Source: Pseudomonadota bacterium
GTDB lineage: Bacteria > Pseudomonadota > Alphaproteobacteria > Sphingomonadales > Sphingomonadaceae
Assembly: GCA_023391375.1 (NCBI GenBank)
Contig: JAEWBB010000013.1
Location: 1-64,000, forward strand
DNA length: 64,000 nt
Reading direction: 5' to 3'
This document shows positions 8,720 through 16,171 of the stretch, piece after piece. Each line of letters starts with the position of its first letter. Position 1 is the stretch's first letter. The notes below the pieces were generated by a model. The model had not been told where the DNA came from and searched no databases. It worked only from the letters and a program-made list of their open reading frames with translations. The translations under genes and the position numbers were made by a program.

Positions 8720-9109
8720 TCAGGCTCCGAAAGCGATTTTGGCGAGCGAGAAGAGCGCGAGGGCGGCGCCGAAGATGGCGGCCATGGTCAGCGCGAAACC
8801 GACGCCGATGCGCGTGCCCTCGTCATGGACATAGTCGTCGACCACGACCTTGAGGCCGTCGAGACCGTGGGCGAAGGCGCTGACGATGGTCAGCCCCATC
8901 AGCACGGCCGGGATCGGCTGGCGCAGCCACTCGGTCACCGTGGCACGCGAAAGGTCGGGCAGCATCAAGAGCGAGGCGAGGAACCACAGGCCGAGCAGCA
9001 GCAGCGAGACGCTGGAAAAGCGTTCGGCCAGCCAGTGCGTGCCGCCATGGTGGGCCGAACCGAGGCCGCGAACCTTGCCCAGCGGGGTGGCGCTTTGACC
9101 CTTGCTCAT
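8720..9109 (-). CDS. sdhD: Succinate dehydrogenase membrane anchor subunit SdhD
   Basis: A 129-residue hydrophobic subunit anchoring SdhA/SdhB and helping to form the heme b and ubiquinone site. Three membrane helices are visible, about residues 30-52, 60-82 and 98-125. The heme-ligand type histidine is in AFAHGLDGLKVVVDDYVHD, matching the family HxxxGxxxxxxDY pattern. The ATG at 9109 overlaps the sdhC stop by 4 nt. This start is preferred over longer forms because sdhC is read through them. Second gene of sdhC-sdhD-sdhA. Confidence 0.92.
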   Translation of the reverse strand: MSKGQSATPLGKVRGLGSAHHGGTHWLAERFSSVSLLLLGLWFLASLLMLPDLSRATVTEWLRQPIPAVLMGLTIVSAFAHGLDGLKVVVDDYVHDEGTRIGVGFALTMAAIFGAALALFSLAKIAFGA

Positions 9110-9516
9110 CGACCGACTCCCATCAGCAAAAACCAGGTCGTCGCGGTCGCCAGCACCGAGGCGGCGATCGTCATGATCGACCAGAAGCGGTTGACCCGCA
9201 GTTCGTAACCCGCGCCGGTGTCGAGCACGAGGTGGCGCATTCCGGAGAAAAGGTGCTGCCAGAACGCCCAGGTCAGCCCGACCAGGATGAAGATCACCAG
9301 CGGGAAGCCGAGCGGGCGATACGCGACCGCCGCCTGGAACTTCTCGTATCCCGCGGTATCGCCTGCCAGCGCCATCAGCCACCACGTCAGGAGGGCCAGG
9401 CCAACGGTGGCCAGCGCGCCGCCGGTGATGCGGTGCAGGATGGAGACGGTCATTCCCCACCCCCATTTCCAGATGGACAGGTGCGGCGACAGCGGCCGGG
9501 GGTGGATTGGGCTCAT
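9106..9516 (-). CDS. sdhC: Succinate dehydrogenase cytochrome b556 subunit SdhC
   Basis: A 136-residue first gene of the succinate dehydrogenase operon. The family motif RPLSPHLSIWKWG and the following SILHRITGG (Ser/His/Arg of the quinone and heme site) are present. The second signature, HLFSGMRHLVLDTG, carries the heme-ligand histidine. Three transmembrane helices are apparent. The ATG at 9516 (MSPIHPRPLSPH) is chosen because it starts at the family N-terminus; an upstream in-frame ATG at 9564 would add 16 unrelated residues. Confidence 0.93.
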   Translation of the reverse strand: MSPIHPRPLSPHLSIWKWGWGMTVSILHRITGGALATVGLALLTWWLMALAGDTAGYEKFQAAVAYRPLGFPLVIFILVGLTWAFWQHLFSGMRHLVLDTGAGYELRVNRFWSIMTIAASVLATATTWFLLMGVGR

Positions 9517-9696
9517 GGGTCCTCTTGGCTCTTCAAAAAGCGCGCGAAACGACGGTTGCCCCACCCCCTAGGGTTCCATCGCCACGGGCGCAAGATTGGC
9601 GGCGGGTGCGCGCTGCCTGACTAACCCGGCTTTAACCATTCGTGGGCCACAAGCGCTCCTGAACAAGACATTCCGACGTGAAACGGCAAGGATTCG

Positions 9697-11043
9697 ATGG
9701 CGAGCGTGATTCAGCAGGGCATCTCCGAACGATATGACATTGGTCGGGGCATGAAGCTCTACGACGTGACGGGCGACCTGCCCGATCGCGCCAAGCAGCT
9801 GTTCCGCGTCATCGAGCCCGACCTGCTCGACATCAGCCGCGAATATTGGCGGCGCTACCGCCTGTCGCCCGAAGTGCGCGAGACGATCGACGACGTCGTG
9901 CTCGAGCGTCGGGCGCAGAAGGGCGTCGCCTACATCCATTCCAAGTTCACCGGCATCGACCAGCCGGGCTGGACCGAGGCGACGCGGCAGTTCATCGCCG
10001 AGGCGCTGCGCGACGGCCTGTCGCTGTCGACCCTGCTCGCCTCGATCAAGGCCGAGACCGAGCGCGCCTTCATTTCCATCCGCACCCACTGCGAGGATGG
10101 CGACCAGCAGATCTGGCTGGCCCGCACCCTGTCGGAAGTCGAATCGATCGAGGTGGACGCGCACATCCACCACGCGATCGCCTTCACCCGCGCAGAGAGC
10201 GAGGGCCGCACCGCCGTCCAGGCCGAGGAATTCAACCGCAAGGTGATGGGCGTGGTCGAGACCGTGACCCGCGACAGCCTCGATTTGCGCACCCAGGCCA
10301 GTTCGACCAGCAACGCCGCGCGCGGCATGATGGGCAAGACCGGCGAAGTCGCCGCCGCCGCCGAACAGTCGGCGGTCGCGATGCGCGAGGCGGCGCAGAC
10401 CGCTGCCGGCCTCATTCGTGCCATCGAGGACGCCCGGTCCGAGGTCGAAGTCGCCGCCGACGTCGCGACCCGCGCCGGTGCGCAGGCCGACCAGGCCGTC
10501 CGCGTCAGCCAGGCGCTTTCCGACCATGTCGAAGCGATCGAATCGATCCTCGGCCTGATCCGCGATATCGCCGGCCAGACCAACCTCCTCGCCTTGAACG
10601 CCACCATCGAGGCGGCGCGCGCGGGCGATGCCGGCCGCGGTTTCGCGGTCGTCGCGCAGGAAGTGAAGTCGCTGGCCAGCCAGACCGCGCGCGCGACCGA
10701 CGACATCACCAACAAGATCTCCGCCATCACCGCCGCGACCAGGCAGACGGTCGAGGCCAACGGCTCGATCTCCAAGACGGTCGAGGAGGTCCAGACCTCG
10801 GCCGACCGCATTCGCCAGGCGATGGAGCTGCAGGCGCAGACGGTGACGATGATCACCGCCGCGGTCGACGAGACCGCGCTGGCCGCCGACTCCATGTCGA
10901 CCACGATCGCCGCCATTCGCCACGACACCGAAAACGTCGCGCGCGACATCGACAATGTCGAGCAGGGCTTCGACCGCTTCTCGGAGCAGGTCGAAAACTT
11001 CCGCTCGGCGACCAACACCTTCCTGAGCACCTTCGCCGCCTAA
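9697..11043 (+). CDS. Soluble methyl-accepting chemotaxis protein, probable globin-coupled sensor
   Basis: A 448-residue chemoreceptor without transmembrane segments. The N-terminal ~170 residues are helical and carry AYIHSKFTGIDQPGW, which resembles the proximal-histidine F-helix region of protoglobin (HemAT-like) sensor domains. A heme-based oxygen or redox role is therefore inferred, not shown. The C-terminal signalling hairpin is complete, with the CheA/CheW-contacting tip IAGQTNLLALNATIEAARAG. AAGGATT before the ATG is a fair ribosome site. A nearly identical signalling half occurs in the next gene. No che genes are nearby, so it must use a remote chemotaxis system. Confidence 0.88.
   Translation: MASVIQQGISERYDIGRGMKLYDVTGDLPDRAKQLFRVIEPDLLDISREYWRRYRLSPEVRETIDDVVLERRAQKGVAYIHSKFTGIDQPGWTEATRQFIAEALRDGLSLSTLLASIKAETERAFISIRTHCEDGDQQIWLARTLSEVESIEVDAHIHHAIAFTRAESEGRTAVQAEEFNRKVMGVVETVTRDSLDLRTQASSTSNAARGMMGKTGEVAAAAEQSAVAMREAAQTAAGLIRAIEDARSEVEVAADVATRAGAQADQAVRVSQALSDHVEAIESILGLIRDIAGQTNLLALNATIEAARAGDAGRGFAVVAQEVKSLASQTARATDDITNKISAITAATRQTVEANGSISKTVEEVQTSADRIRQAMELQAQTVTMITAAVDETALAADSMSTTIAAIRHDTENVARDIDNVEQGFDRFSEQVENFRSATNTFLSTFAA
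10315..10932 (+). repeat. Direct repeat copy 1: chemoreceptor signalling domain
   Basis: This ~618-bp stretch matches 11624-12241 at a constant offset of 1309 bp. The encoded ~206 residues differ at only about three positions. DNA differences are mostly synonymous and concentrated in the first ~120 nt, while long blocks such as 10503-10565 are identical. Confidence 0.9.
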
Positions 11044-11062
11044 GTCTTCTCGGAGCAGACCC

Positions 11063-12352
11063 ATGCCGCACGACATCAACACCCTCCAGCGCCTCAGCGA
11101 CGAACAGGTCGCCCGGCGTCTCGCCACCTACGGCGAGAACGGCGCGTTCGAGGCCGGCATGCAGATGCTGTGGGGGGAAGCCAGCGACATCATCGAGGAC
11201 ACCACGCGACAGTTCTTCGGCGACGACGCGGTGACTTTCGCCCGCGCCCATTTCGGCGGCAGGTTCGATGCCGGCTGGGTGCGCGGGATCGCCGAGCGCG
11301 GGCTCGAACTGTTCGCCAACGGCGTCGACATCTCGATGTATGTCGCGATGCGGACTGCGATGCTGGCTGAAGCGACCCGCCAGGTCGACCTCAAATTCCA
11401 GGACGAACCGGACAAGCGCGCCAACCTTGTCGCCACGGCGATGAAATTCTCGACCTATTCGATCGAAATCCTGCTGTGCCAGGTCGCGAGCTGCGAAGCG
11501 CAGGTCGCCGCCGCGTCGCGCACCACGCAGGGCAAGCAGTTCCAGGGCAAGGTCAAGGCGATCGCCACCGACGCCGCCGCCCGTGCCCGAAACCTGCTGA
11601 CCCGAGCCAACGAGACCTCGTCGGCAGCGCGCGGCATGTTGGGCAAGACCAGCGAAGTCGCCGCTGCCGCCGAACAGTCGGCGGTCGCGATGCGCGAGGC
11701 GGCGCAGACCGCCGCCGGCCTGATCCGCGCGATCGAGGACGCACGGTCGGAAGTCGAGGTTGCCGCCGACGTCGCCACCCGCGCCGGTGCTCAGGCCGAT
11801 CAGGCGGTGCGCGTCAGCCAGGCGCTTTCCGACCATGTCGAAGCGATCGAATCGATCCTCGGCCTGATCCGCGACATCGCCGGCCAGACCAACCTCCTCG
11901 CCTTGAACGCCACCATCGAGGCGGCGCGCGCGGGCGATGCCGGCCGCGGCTTCGCGGTCGTCGCGCAGGAAGTGAAGTCGCTCGCCAGCCAGACCGCCCG
12001 CGCGACCGACGACATCACCAACAAGATTTCCGCCATCACCGCCGCGACCAGGCAGACGGTCGAGGCCAACGGCTCGATCTCGAAGACGGTCGAGGAGGTC
12101 CAGACCTCGGCCGACCGCATCCGCCAGGCAATGGAGCTGCAGGCGCAGACAGTGACGATGATCACCGCTGCGGTCGACGAAACCGCGCTCGCCGCGGATT
12201 CGATGAGCACTACGATCGCCGCCATTCGCCACGACACCGAAGCGGTGGCCGATTCGATCGACACGGTGGAGCGGGACTTCAACGAGTTCACCGGCCAGAT
12301 CGACGGCTTCAGCAGCGCGTCTGCCGAATTCGCGGCCCAATTCGCCGCTTAA
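11063..12352 (+). CDS. Second soluble methyl-accepting chemotaxis protein
   Basis: A 429-residue soluble chemoreceptor starting 20 nt after the first. Its N-terminal ~180 residues share little sequence with the first receptor. They have a comparable helical layout and a similar FARAHFGGRFDAGW segment where the first has AYIHSKFTGIDQPGW, so it may also be protoglobin-like (weaker inference). From residue about 188 it is almost identical to its neighbour through IAGQTNLLALNATIEAARAG up to HDTE, after which the C-terminal ~35 residues diverge. It appears to be a tandem duplicate with a changed or fast-evolving sensor. A short GGAG-like site lies before the ATG. Confidence 0.87.
   Translation: MPHDINTLQRLSDEQVARRLATYGENGAFEAGMQMLWGEASDIIEDTTRQFFGDDAVTFARAHFGGRFDAGWVRGIAERGLELFANGVDISMYVAMRTAMLAEATRQVDLKFQDEPDKRANLVATAMKFSTYSIEILLCQVASCEAQVAAASRTTQGKQFQGKVKAIATDAAARARNLLTRANETSSAARGMLGKTSEVAAAAEQSAVAMREAAQTAAGLIRAIEDARSEVEVAADVATRAGAQADQAVRVSQALSDHVEAIESILGLIRDIAGQTNLLALNATIEAARAGDAGRGFAVVAQEVKSLASQTARATDDITNKISAITAATRQTVEANGSISKTVEEVQTSADRIRQAMELQAQTVTMITAAVDETALAADSMSTTIAAIRHDTEAVADSIDTVERDFNEFTGQIDGFSSASAEFAAQFAA
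11624..12241 (+). repeat. Direct repeat copy 2: chemoreceptor signalling domain
   Basis: Second copy of the 618-bp signalling-domain repeat, inside the downstream receptor gene, offset 1309 bp from copy 1. Residue changes are limited to the first ~12 residues (for example GMM versus GML, TGE versus TSE). Confidence 0.9.
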
Positions 12353-12389
12353 GCTTTTGCGCTTCCCCCGGCTGGGCTAGGCCGGGGTC

Positions 12390-13094
12390 ATGAACATCCT
12401 CCTCACCGGCGCCAGCCGCGGCATCGGCGCCGCGACGCTGGCCGCGCTTCGCGATGCCGGTCACCGCGTCGCCGGCCACAGCTCGACCGGCGGCGGCGGC
12501 CTGATCGCCGCCGACCTCGCCGATCCCGACGCGCCGTCCCGCCTGTGGGCCGACGCCTTCCAAGCGCTCGACGGGCGGATCGACGTCCTCGTCAACAACG
12601 CCGGCGTGTTCGAAGCGGTCGCCGACAACGCCTCGGACGAGGAATGGCACGCCGCCTGGGGCCGCACGATGCAGATCAACCTGCAGGCGGCGGCCGACCT
12701 GTCGCGCCTCGCCATCGCGACCTGGCGCGGCGCGGGTAGCGGCGGGCGCATCGTCAATGTCGCCAGCCGTGCCGGCTATCGCGGCGACAGTCCCCAGCAC
12801 TGGCACTATGCCGCGTCCAAGGCGGGGATGATCGCCATGACCAAGACCATTGCCCGCGGCTATGCGGGCGAGGGCATCCTCGCCTTCGCCGTCTGCCCCG
12901 GCTTCACCGCCAGCGAGATGGTCGACGACTATCTCGCCAGCCGCGGCGGCCCGTCCCTGCTGGCCGACATCCCGCTCGGCCGCCCCGCGACGACCGCCGA
13001 GATCGCCGAAGTCATTCGCTGGCTGACGTGCGACGCCCCGGCCAGCGCCACCGGCGCGGTGATCGACGCCAATGGAGCCAGCTATGTCCGTTAG
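12390..13094 (+). CDS. Short-chain dehydrogenase/reductase (SDR)
   Basis: A 234-residue classical SDR, an NAD(P)-dependent oxidoreductase of unknown substrate. The dinucleotide-binding TGASRGIG is at residues 6-13, NNAG follows at about residue 69, and the catalytic Ser is in NVASRAG. The active-site YAASK (Tyr-x-x-x-Lys) is followed by the C-terminal CPGFTAS region. The short N-terminal strand after TGASRGIG lacks an obvious Asp, compatible with NADP preference. Its end overlaps the metallo-beta-lactamase start by 11 nt, so the two are translationally coupled. Confidence 0.92.
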   Translation: MNILLTGASRGIGAATLAALRDAGHRVAGHSSTGGGGLIAADLADPDAPSRLWADAFQALDGRIDVLVNNAGVFEAVADNASDEEWHAAWGRTMQINLQAAADLSRLAIATWRGAGSGGRIVNVASRAGYRGDSPQHWHYAASKAGMIAMTKTIARGYAGEGILAFAVCPGFTASEMVDDYLASRGGPSLLADIPLGRPATTAEIAEVIRWLTCDAPASATGAVIDANGASYVR

Positions 13095-14010
13095 TCTCGC
13101 TTTCCTGCTCGCCGCGCAGCAAATCGTCGTCCCGTTCGGCAACCCGCCGCAGGTCGAGCGCCTGCCCGCGCCGCTCAAGGAGAACGGGCCGCTGTGGGCG
13201 TCGGTCTGCGCCGGTTCCGACGACTGGAACAAGCCCGCCCCGCCGGTCCGTGTCGGCGGCCACACCTACCTCGTCGGCACCTGCGGCATTTCGTCGGTGC
13301 TGATCACCGGCGACGAGGGCGCGATCCTGGTCGACAGCGGCACCGAACAGAGCGCGGACGCGGTCGCGTCCAACATCAAGTCGCTCGGCTTCAAGCTTAC
13401 CGACATCCGCATCATCCTCGTCAGCCACGAACATTTCGACCATGTCGGCGGGGTTGCCCGCCTCCAGCAACTGAGCGGCGCCAGCCTCTATGTCTCGCCG
13501 GCGGCGAAGACGGTCATCAACACCGGCAAGGCGGCCGCGGACGACCCGCAGGCCAAGATCCTCAAGCCGTTCCCGCCCGCCCGGGTCGACCGCACCATCC
13601 TCGACGGCCAGCAGGTCCGGCTCGGCAACATCATGGTCACCGCCATCGCCACGCCCGGTCATACGGCGGGCGCGATGAGTTACCGCTGGGTGTCGTGCGA
13701 CGGCGGGGTTTGTCCCAACTTCGTCTACGCCGACAGCCTGTCGCCGGTTAGCAGTGACGATTACCGTTTCACCGACCACCCGGCGCTGGTCGCCACCTTC
13801 CGCGCCAGCATCGCCAAGGTCTCGGCCCAGCCGTGCGACCTGCTGCTCACCCCGCACCCGGGCGCCAGCAACATGGCCGACCGCCTCGCCGGCAAGGCGC
13901 CGATGCGCGACGAGAACGCGTGCAAGGCGTTTGCCGCGGCCAAGACCAAGGGGCTCGACGAGCGGCTGGCCAAGGAAGCCTCGCCGGCCAGGGTGGAGCC
14001 GGCGAAATGA
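13084..14010 (+). CDS. Subclass B3-type metallo-beta-lactamase
   Basis: A 308-residue metallo-hydrolase that closely follows subclass B3 beta-lactamases. It has the B3-typical YLVGTCGISSVLIT, then the zinc motif HEHFDH (His115, His117, Asp119, His120). The further ligands are in TPGHTAGAMSYRW and LLTPHPG. The N-terminus is a short hydrophobic stretch (SLAFLLAA) that could be an export signal, though it lacks a basic n-region. The ATG at 13084 is preferred over 13072 because GGAG lies 8 nt upstream. It sits between an SDR and prmA with overlaps on both sides, so it looks like a resident chromosomal gene. Carbapenem hydrolysis is only a family-level expectation. Confidence 0.9.
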   Translation: MSVSLAFLLAAQQIVVPFGNPPQVERLPAPLKENGPLWASVCAGSDDWNKPAPPVRVGGHTYLVGTCGISSVLITGDEGAILVDSGTEQSADAVASNIKSLGFKLTDIRIILVSHEHFDHVGGVARLQQLSGASLYVSPAAKTVINTGKAAADDPQAKILKPFPPARVDRTILDGQQVRLGNIMVTAIATPGHTAGAMSYRWVSCDGGVCPNFVYADSLSPVSSDDYRFTDHPALVATFRASIAKVSAQPCDLLLTPHPGASNMADRLAGKAPMRDENACKAFAAAKTKGLDERLAKEASPARVEPAK

Positions 14011-14897
14011 GCTGGCGCGTCACCCTCCACTGCACCCGCGCCGAGGCCGAGGCCTTGCCCGAGAGCGAGGACCTGTTCGCCTTTTCCGACGCCCCGCCGG
14101 TGATCGTCGCCGACGAGCCCGACCCCCACGCCCCGGACGACTGGCGCATCCACGCCTATTTCGAGGACCAGCCGACGACCCAGGAACTGGTGCTGCTGCG
14201 CCGCCTCGCCGTGGGGGCCGAACCGGAGGTCGAGCATCTCGAGGATTCGACCGACTGGGTGACGCACAGCCAGCAGGGGCTGGAGCCGATCCGCGCGGGT
14301 CGCTTCTTCGTCCACACACCGATGCATTTCAGCGAACGGCTGGCCGACACGGTCAATTTCGAGATCGATGCCGGGCTGGCCTTCGGCACCGGCCAGCACG
14401 ACACCACCGCCGGCTGCCTCGCCGCGCTCGACCGGCTGGAAACGTCCGGCAAGCGGTTCGCCAACATCGCCGACATCGGCACCGGCACCGGCCTGCTCGC
14501 CTTCGCCGCGCTGGCGCTGTGGCCCGGCGCGAAGGCCATCGCGACCGACATCGACCCCGTCTCGATTGACGTGACCGAGGAGAATGCGGTCATCAACGGG
14601 ATCAGGGTCGGGCACGGCGCGGGCGAAGTGCTTTTGGCGGTCGCCGACGGCATGGAGCATCCGTTGCTGACTGCCCGCGCGCCGTTCGACCTCCTGATCG
14701 CCAACATCCTTGCCGGCCCGCTGGTCGAGCTAGCCCCGGCGTTCGCCAAGGCCTGCGCCCCAGGCGCGAGCATCGTGCTGGCCGGCCTGCTCGACACCCA
14801 GGCGGACGCGGTCGTCGCGGCTTACGTGGCGCAAGGCTGCACGGTGGTCGAGCGGGGCGACGGCGAATGGTGCGTCTTGGTCCTCCAGGCTCCGTGA
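14007..14897 (+). CDS. prmA: Ribosomal protein L11 methyltransferase
   Basis: A 296-residue S-adenosylmethionine-dependent methyltransferase that trimethylates ribosomal protein L11. The N-terminal substrate-recognition domain (~110 residues) is followed by the PrmA-specific GLAFGTGQHDTTAGCL. The SAM-binding motif I is DIGTGTGLLAFAAL. Motif II has Asp in ATDIDPVS, and the post-motif is LIANILAGPL, all diagnostic. The ATG overlaps the metallo-beta-lactamase stop by 4 nt (ATGA). Full length. Confidence 0.95.
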   Translation: MSWRVTLHCTRAEAEALPESEDLFAFSDAPPVIVADEPDPHAPDDWRIHAYFEDQPTTQELVLLRRLAVGAEPEVEHLEDSTDWVTHSQQGLEPIRAGRFFVHTPMHFSERLADTVNFEIDAGLAFGTGQHDTTAGCLAALDRLETSGKRFANIADIGTGTGLLAFAALALWPGAKAIATDIDPVSIDVTEENAVINGIRVGHGAGEVLLAVADGMEHPLLTARAPFDLLIANILAGPLVELAPAFAKACAPGASIVLAGLLDTQADAVVAAYVAQGCTVVERGDGEWCVLVLQAP

Positions 14898-15006
14898 CGC
14901 CTGGGCTGAGTCGAACCTTCCGTGGGATGCACCGCGGAGATTAACCTCGATCAAGGCGTTGTTGCGCTGTTCCGTTTCCCGACGGTTCCCCCGAGAGGAG
15001 AGTAGA

Positions 15007-15339
15007 ATGCGTAAAATGACTGCCGTGATGGCATCGATGGCCCTTGCCCTGGGCGCAGCCCCGGCGCTGGCCCAGAACAACAACGGCCTGGTCGTTGTCG
15101 ACCTCAGCAACGCCGACGTCCTCAACAACCTGGCCCAGAACCTCAAGGTGAATGTCAGCGACATTTCCGCGCTCAACAACGTCTCGATCCCGATCGGGCT
15201 CGCGGCGGCGGTGTGCGACGTGAACGCCAACGTTCTCGCCGCCCAGAAGAAGATGGGCGCGCCCACCTGCACAGCGAAGAACAACAGTTCGGCCCTGCAG
15301 AAGGCGGTCCAGGAGAAGCTCGGCACCGTCAACCAGTAA
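15007..15339 (+). CDS. Small secreted protein of unknown function
   Basis: A 110-residue protein with a clear Sec signal peptide (basic start MRKMT, hydrophobic core, AQA-type cleavage near ALA-Q at residue 23). The mature part is Asn/Val-rich with two cysteines (CDVN and PTCTA), which could form one disulfide. I recognise no family, although similar small exported proteins occur in sphingomonads (impression). A strong GAGAGGAG ribosome site precedes the ATG at 15007, preferred over 15 codons of upstream open frame. It is followed by an intrinsic terminator, so it is probably monocistronic. Confidence 0.8.
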   Translation: MRKMTAVMASMALALGAAPALAQNNNGLVVVDLSNADVLNNLAQNLKVNVSDISALNNVSIPIGLAAAVCDVNANVLAAQKKMGAPTCTAKNNSSALQKAVQEKLGTVNQ

Positions 15340-15359
15340 GCGGCCTGCCAAGGAAAGAT

Positions 15360-15392
15360 CGGGCGTCCGCCTCGCGGGCGCCCGTTTCCTTT
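15360..15392 (+). terminator. Intrinsic terminator between convergent genes
   Basis: CGGGCGTCCGC, loop CTC, GCGGGCGCCCG (15360-15384) followed by TTTCCTTT. It lies 20 nt after the small secreted protein and before the convergent desaturase end. Confidence 0.8.
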
Positions 15393-15410
15393 ATGCCGCC
15401 AACCTGAGCG

Positions 15411-16118
15411 TCACTTCGGGACGAGGCCGTCTTCCGTCAGCCAGCCGCGCCGCATCGACAGGGCGAACAGGCGGTTGACCAGCGGGTTGGACCAGCCGCT
15501 GTTGGTCGCGAAGTCGCGGGTCAGCGTGTCGTGGTGGAGCTGGTGCGCCTCGGGCGTCATCAGCAGGCCGCAGCGCCGCATCGCCAGCACCAGCGGCGGG
15601 TTCTGCTCGCGGTGCAGCGTGCCGTGGAAATATTGCGCGAAGGTCATCGCGACCAGGCCGACCACCGCGCCGAACAGCAGCCAGCCCGGCAGCGGCAAAG
15701 CCAGCGCCGCGACATTGAGCAGCAGCGAAGCGGGCAGCGTGCCGACCATGATGGTCGATCCGATCTGCATCGGGAGCGGCCGGCGCCCGAGCGCGCCGGG
15801 GCGCGGGTGATGGTTCTTGAAATCATAGACCAGTTTCTCGAGCGGCCCGCACTTGGCCATCACCGCGCGGAATTTGGACTGGTAGTCGTCGCTTTCCCGC
15901 GAGCCTTCGTAATGGAAGACCTCGGCCAGCCCGATGCCCGGCCGGCACGGCTTATAGTCCATCACCATGTGGGTCAGGCCGGAAACCAGGTCGGCAAGGT
16001 ACCAGGCGGCCAGCGCGGCCGGGATCCAGCTCCACTGCGGCACGCCGGCGAGCCACAGGTTCCCCGCCAGGCTCAACAGCGCCAGCAGCATCAACGGAAA
16101 GGGCGCGGCCTTCATCAT
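15411..16118 (-). CDS. CarF/TMEM189-like lipid desaturase (plasmanylethanolamine desaturase family)
   Basis: A 235-residue multi-pass membrane protein of the Kua/TMEM189/CarF family, which introduces the vinyl-ether bond of plasmalogens in characterised members. All family histidine motifs are visible: DLVSGLTHMVMDY, HHPRP, HGTLH and HQLHHD, then FATNSGWSNPLVNRLF. Membrane helices flank these clusters (about residues 8-45 and 120-160). A function in ether-lipid or general lipid desaturation is inferred. Whether this organism makes plasmalogens is unknown. In myxobacteria CarF is linked to singlet-oxygen signalling. It is the last gene of the ligA-side minus-strand block. Confidence 0.85.
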   Translation of the reverse strand: MMKAAPFPLMLLALLSLAGNLWLAGVPQWSWIPAALAAWYLADLVSGLTHMVMDYKPCRPGIGLAEVFHYEGSRESDDYQSKFRAVMAKCGPLEKLVYDFKNHHPRPGALGRRPLPMQIGSTIMVGTLPASLLLNVAALALPLPGWLLFGAVVGLVAMTFAQYFHGTLHREQNPPLVLAMRRCGLLMTPEAHQLHHDTLTRDFATNSGWSNPLVNRLFALSMRRGWLTEDGLVPK

Positions 16119-16171
16119 GACGCCGCCACCCTAGCCGCTTCGGCCATCCGCTGCCAACGTTCGCCGCCTTT

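Noticed and set aside
6955..8853. A 632-codon open frame antisense to sdhA, and similar long antisense frames over uvrB (36683-39262), the autotransporter (32595-34718), nrdA (41789-43987) and secD (22797-24548).
   Set aside because: They follow from the high G+C third-position pattern of the real genes; their translations are Arg/Ala/Gly/Val-rich without motifs, and the opposite strand encodes recognisable proteins.
9632..9639. TTAACCAT, a CtrA half-site-like octamer upstream of the first chemoreceptor, and another on the minus strand at 35299-35306.
   Set aside because: Two occurrences of an 8-mer in 128 kb of strand are about what chance allows, and no full TTAA-N7-TTAA site was seen.
10315..12241. 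The 618-bp direct repeat considered as an insertion sequence or transposon end.
   Set aside because: Both copies are in frame, encode the same chemoreceptor signalling domain, and there is no transposase or terminal inverted repeat.
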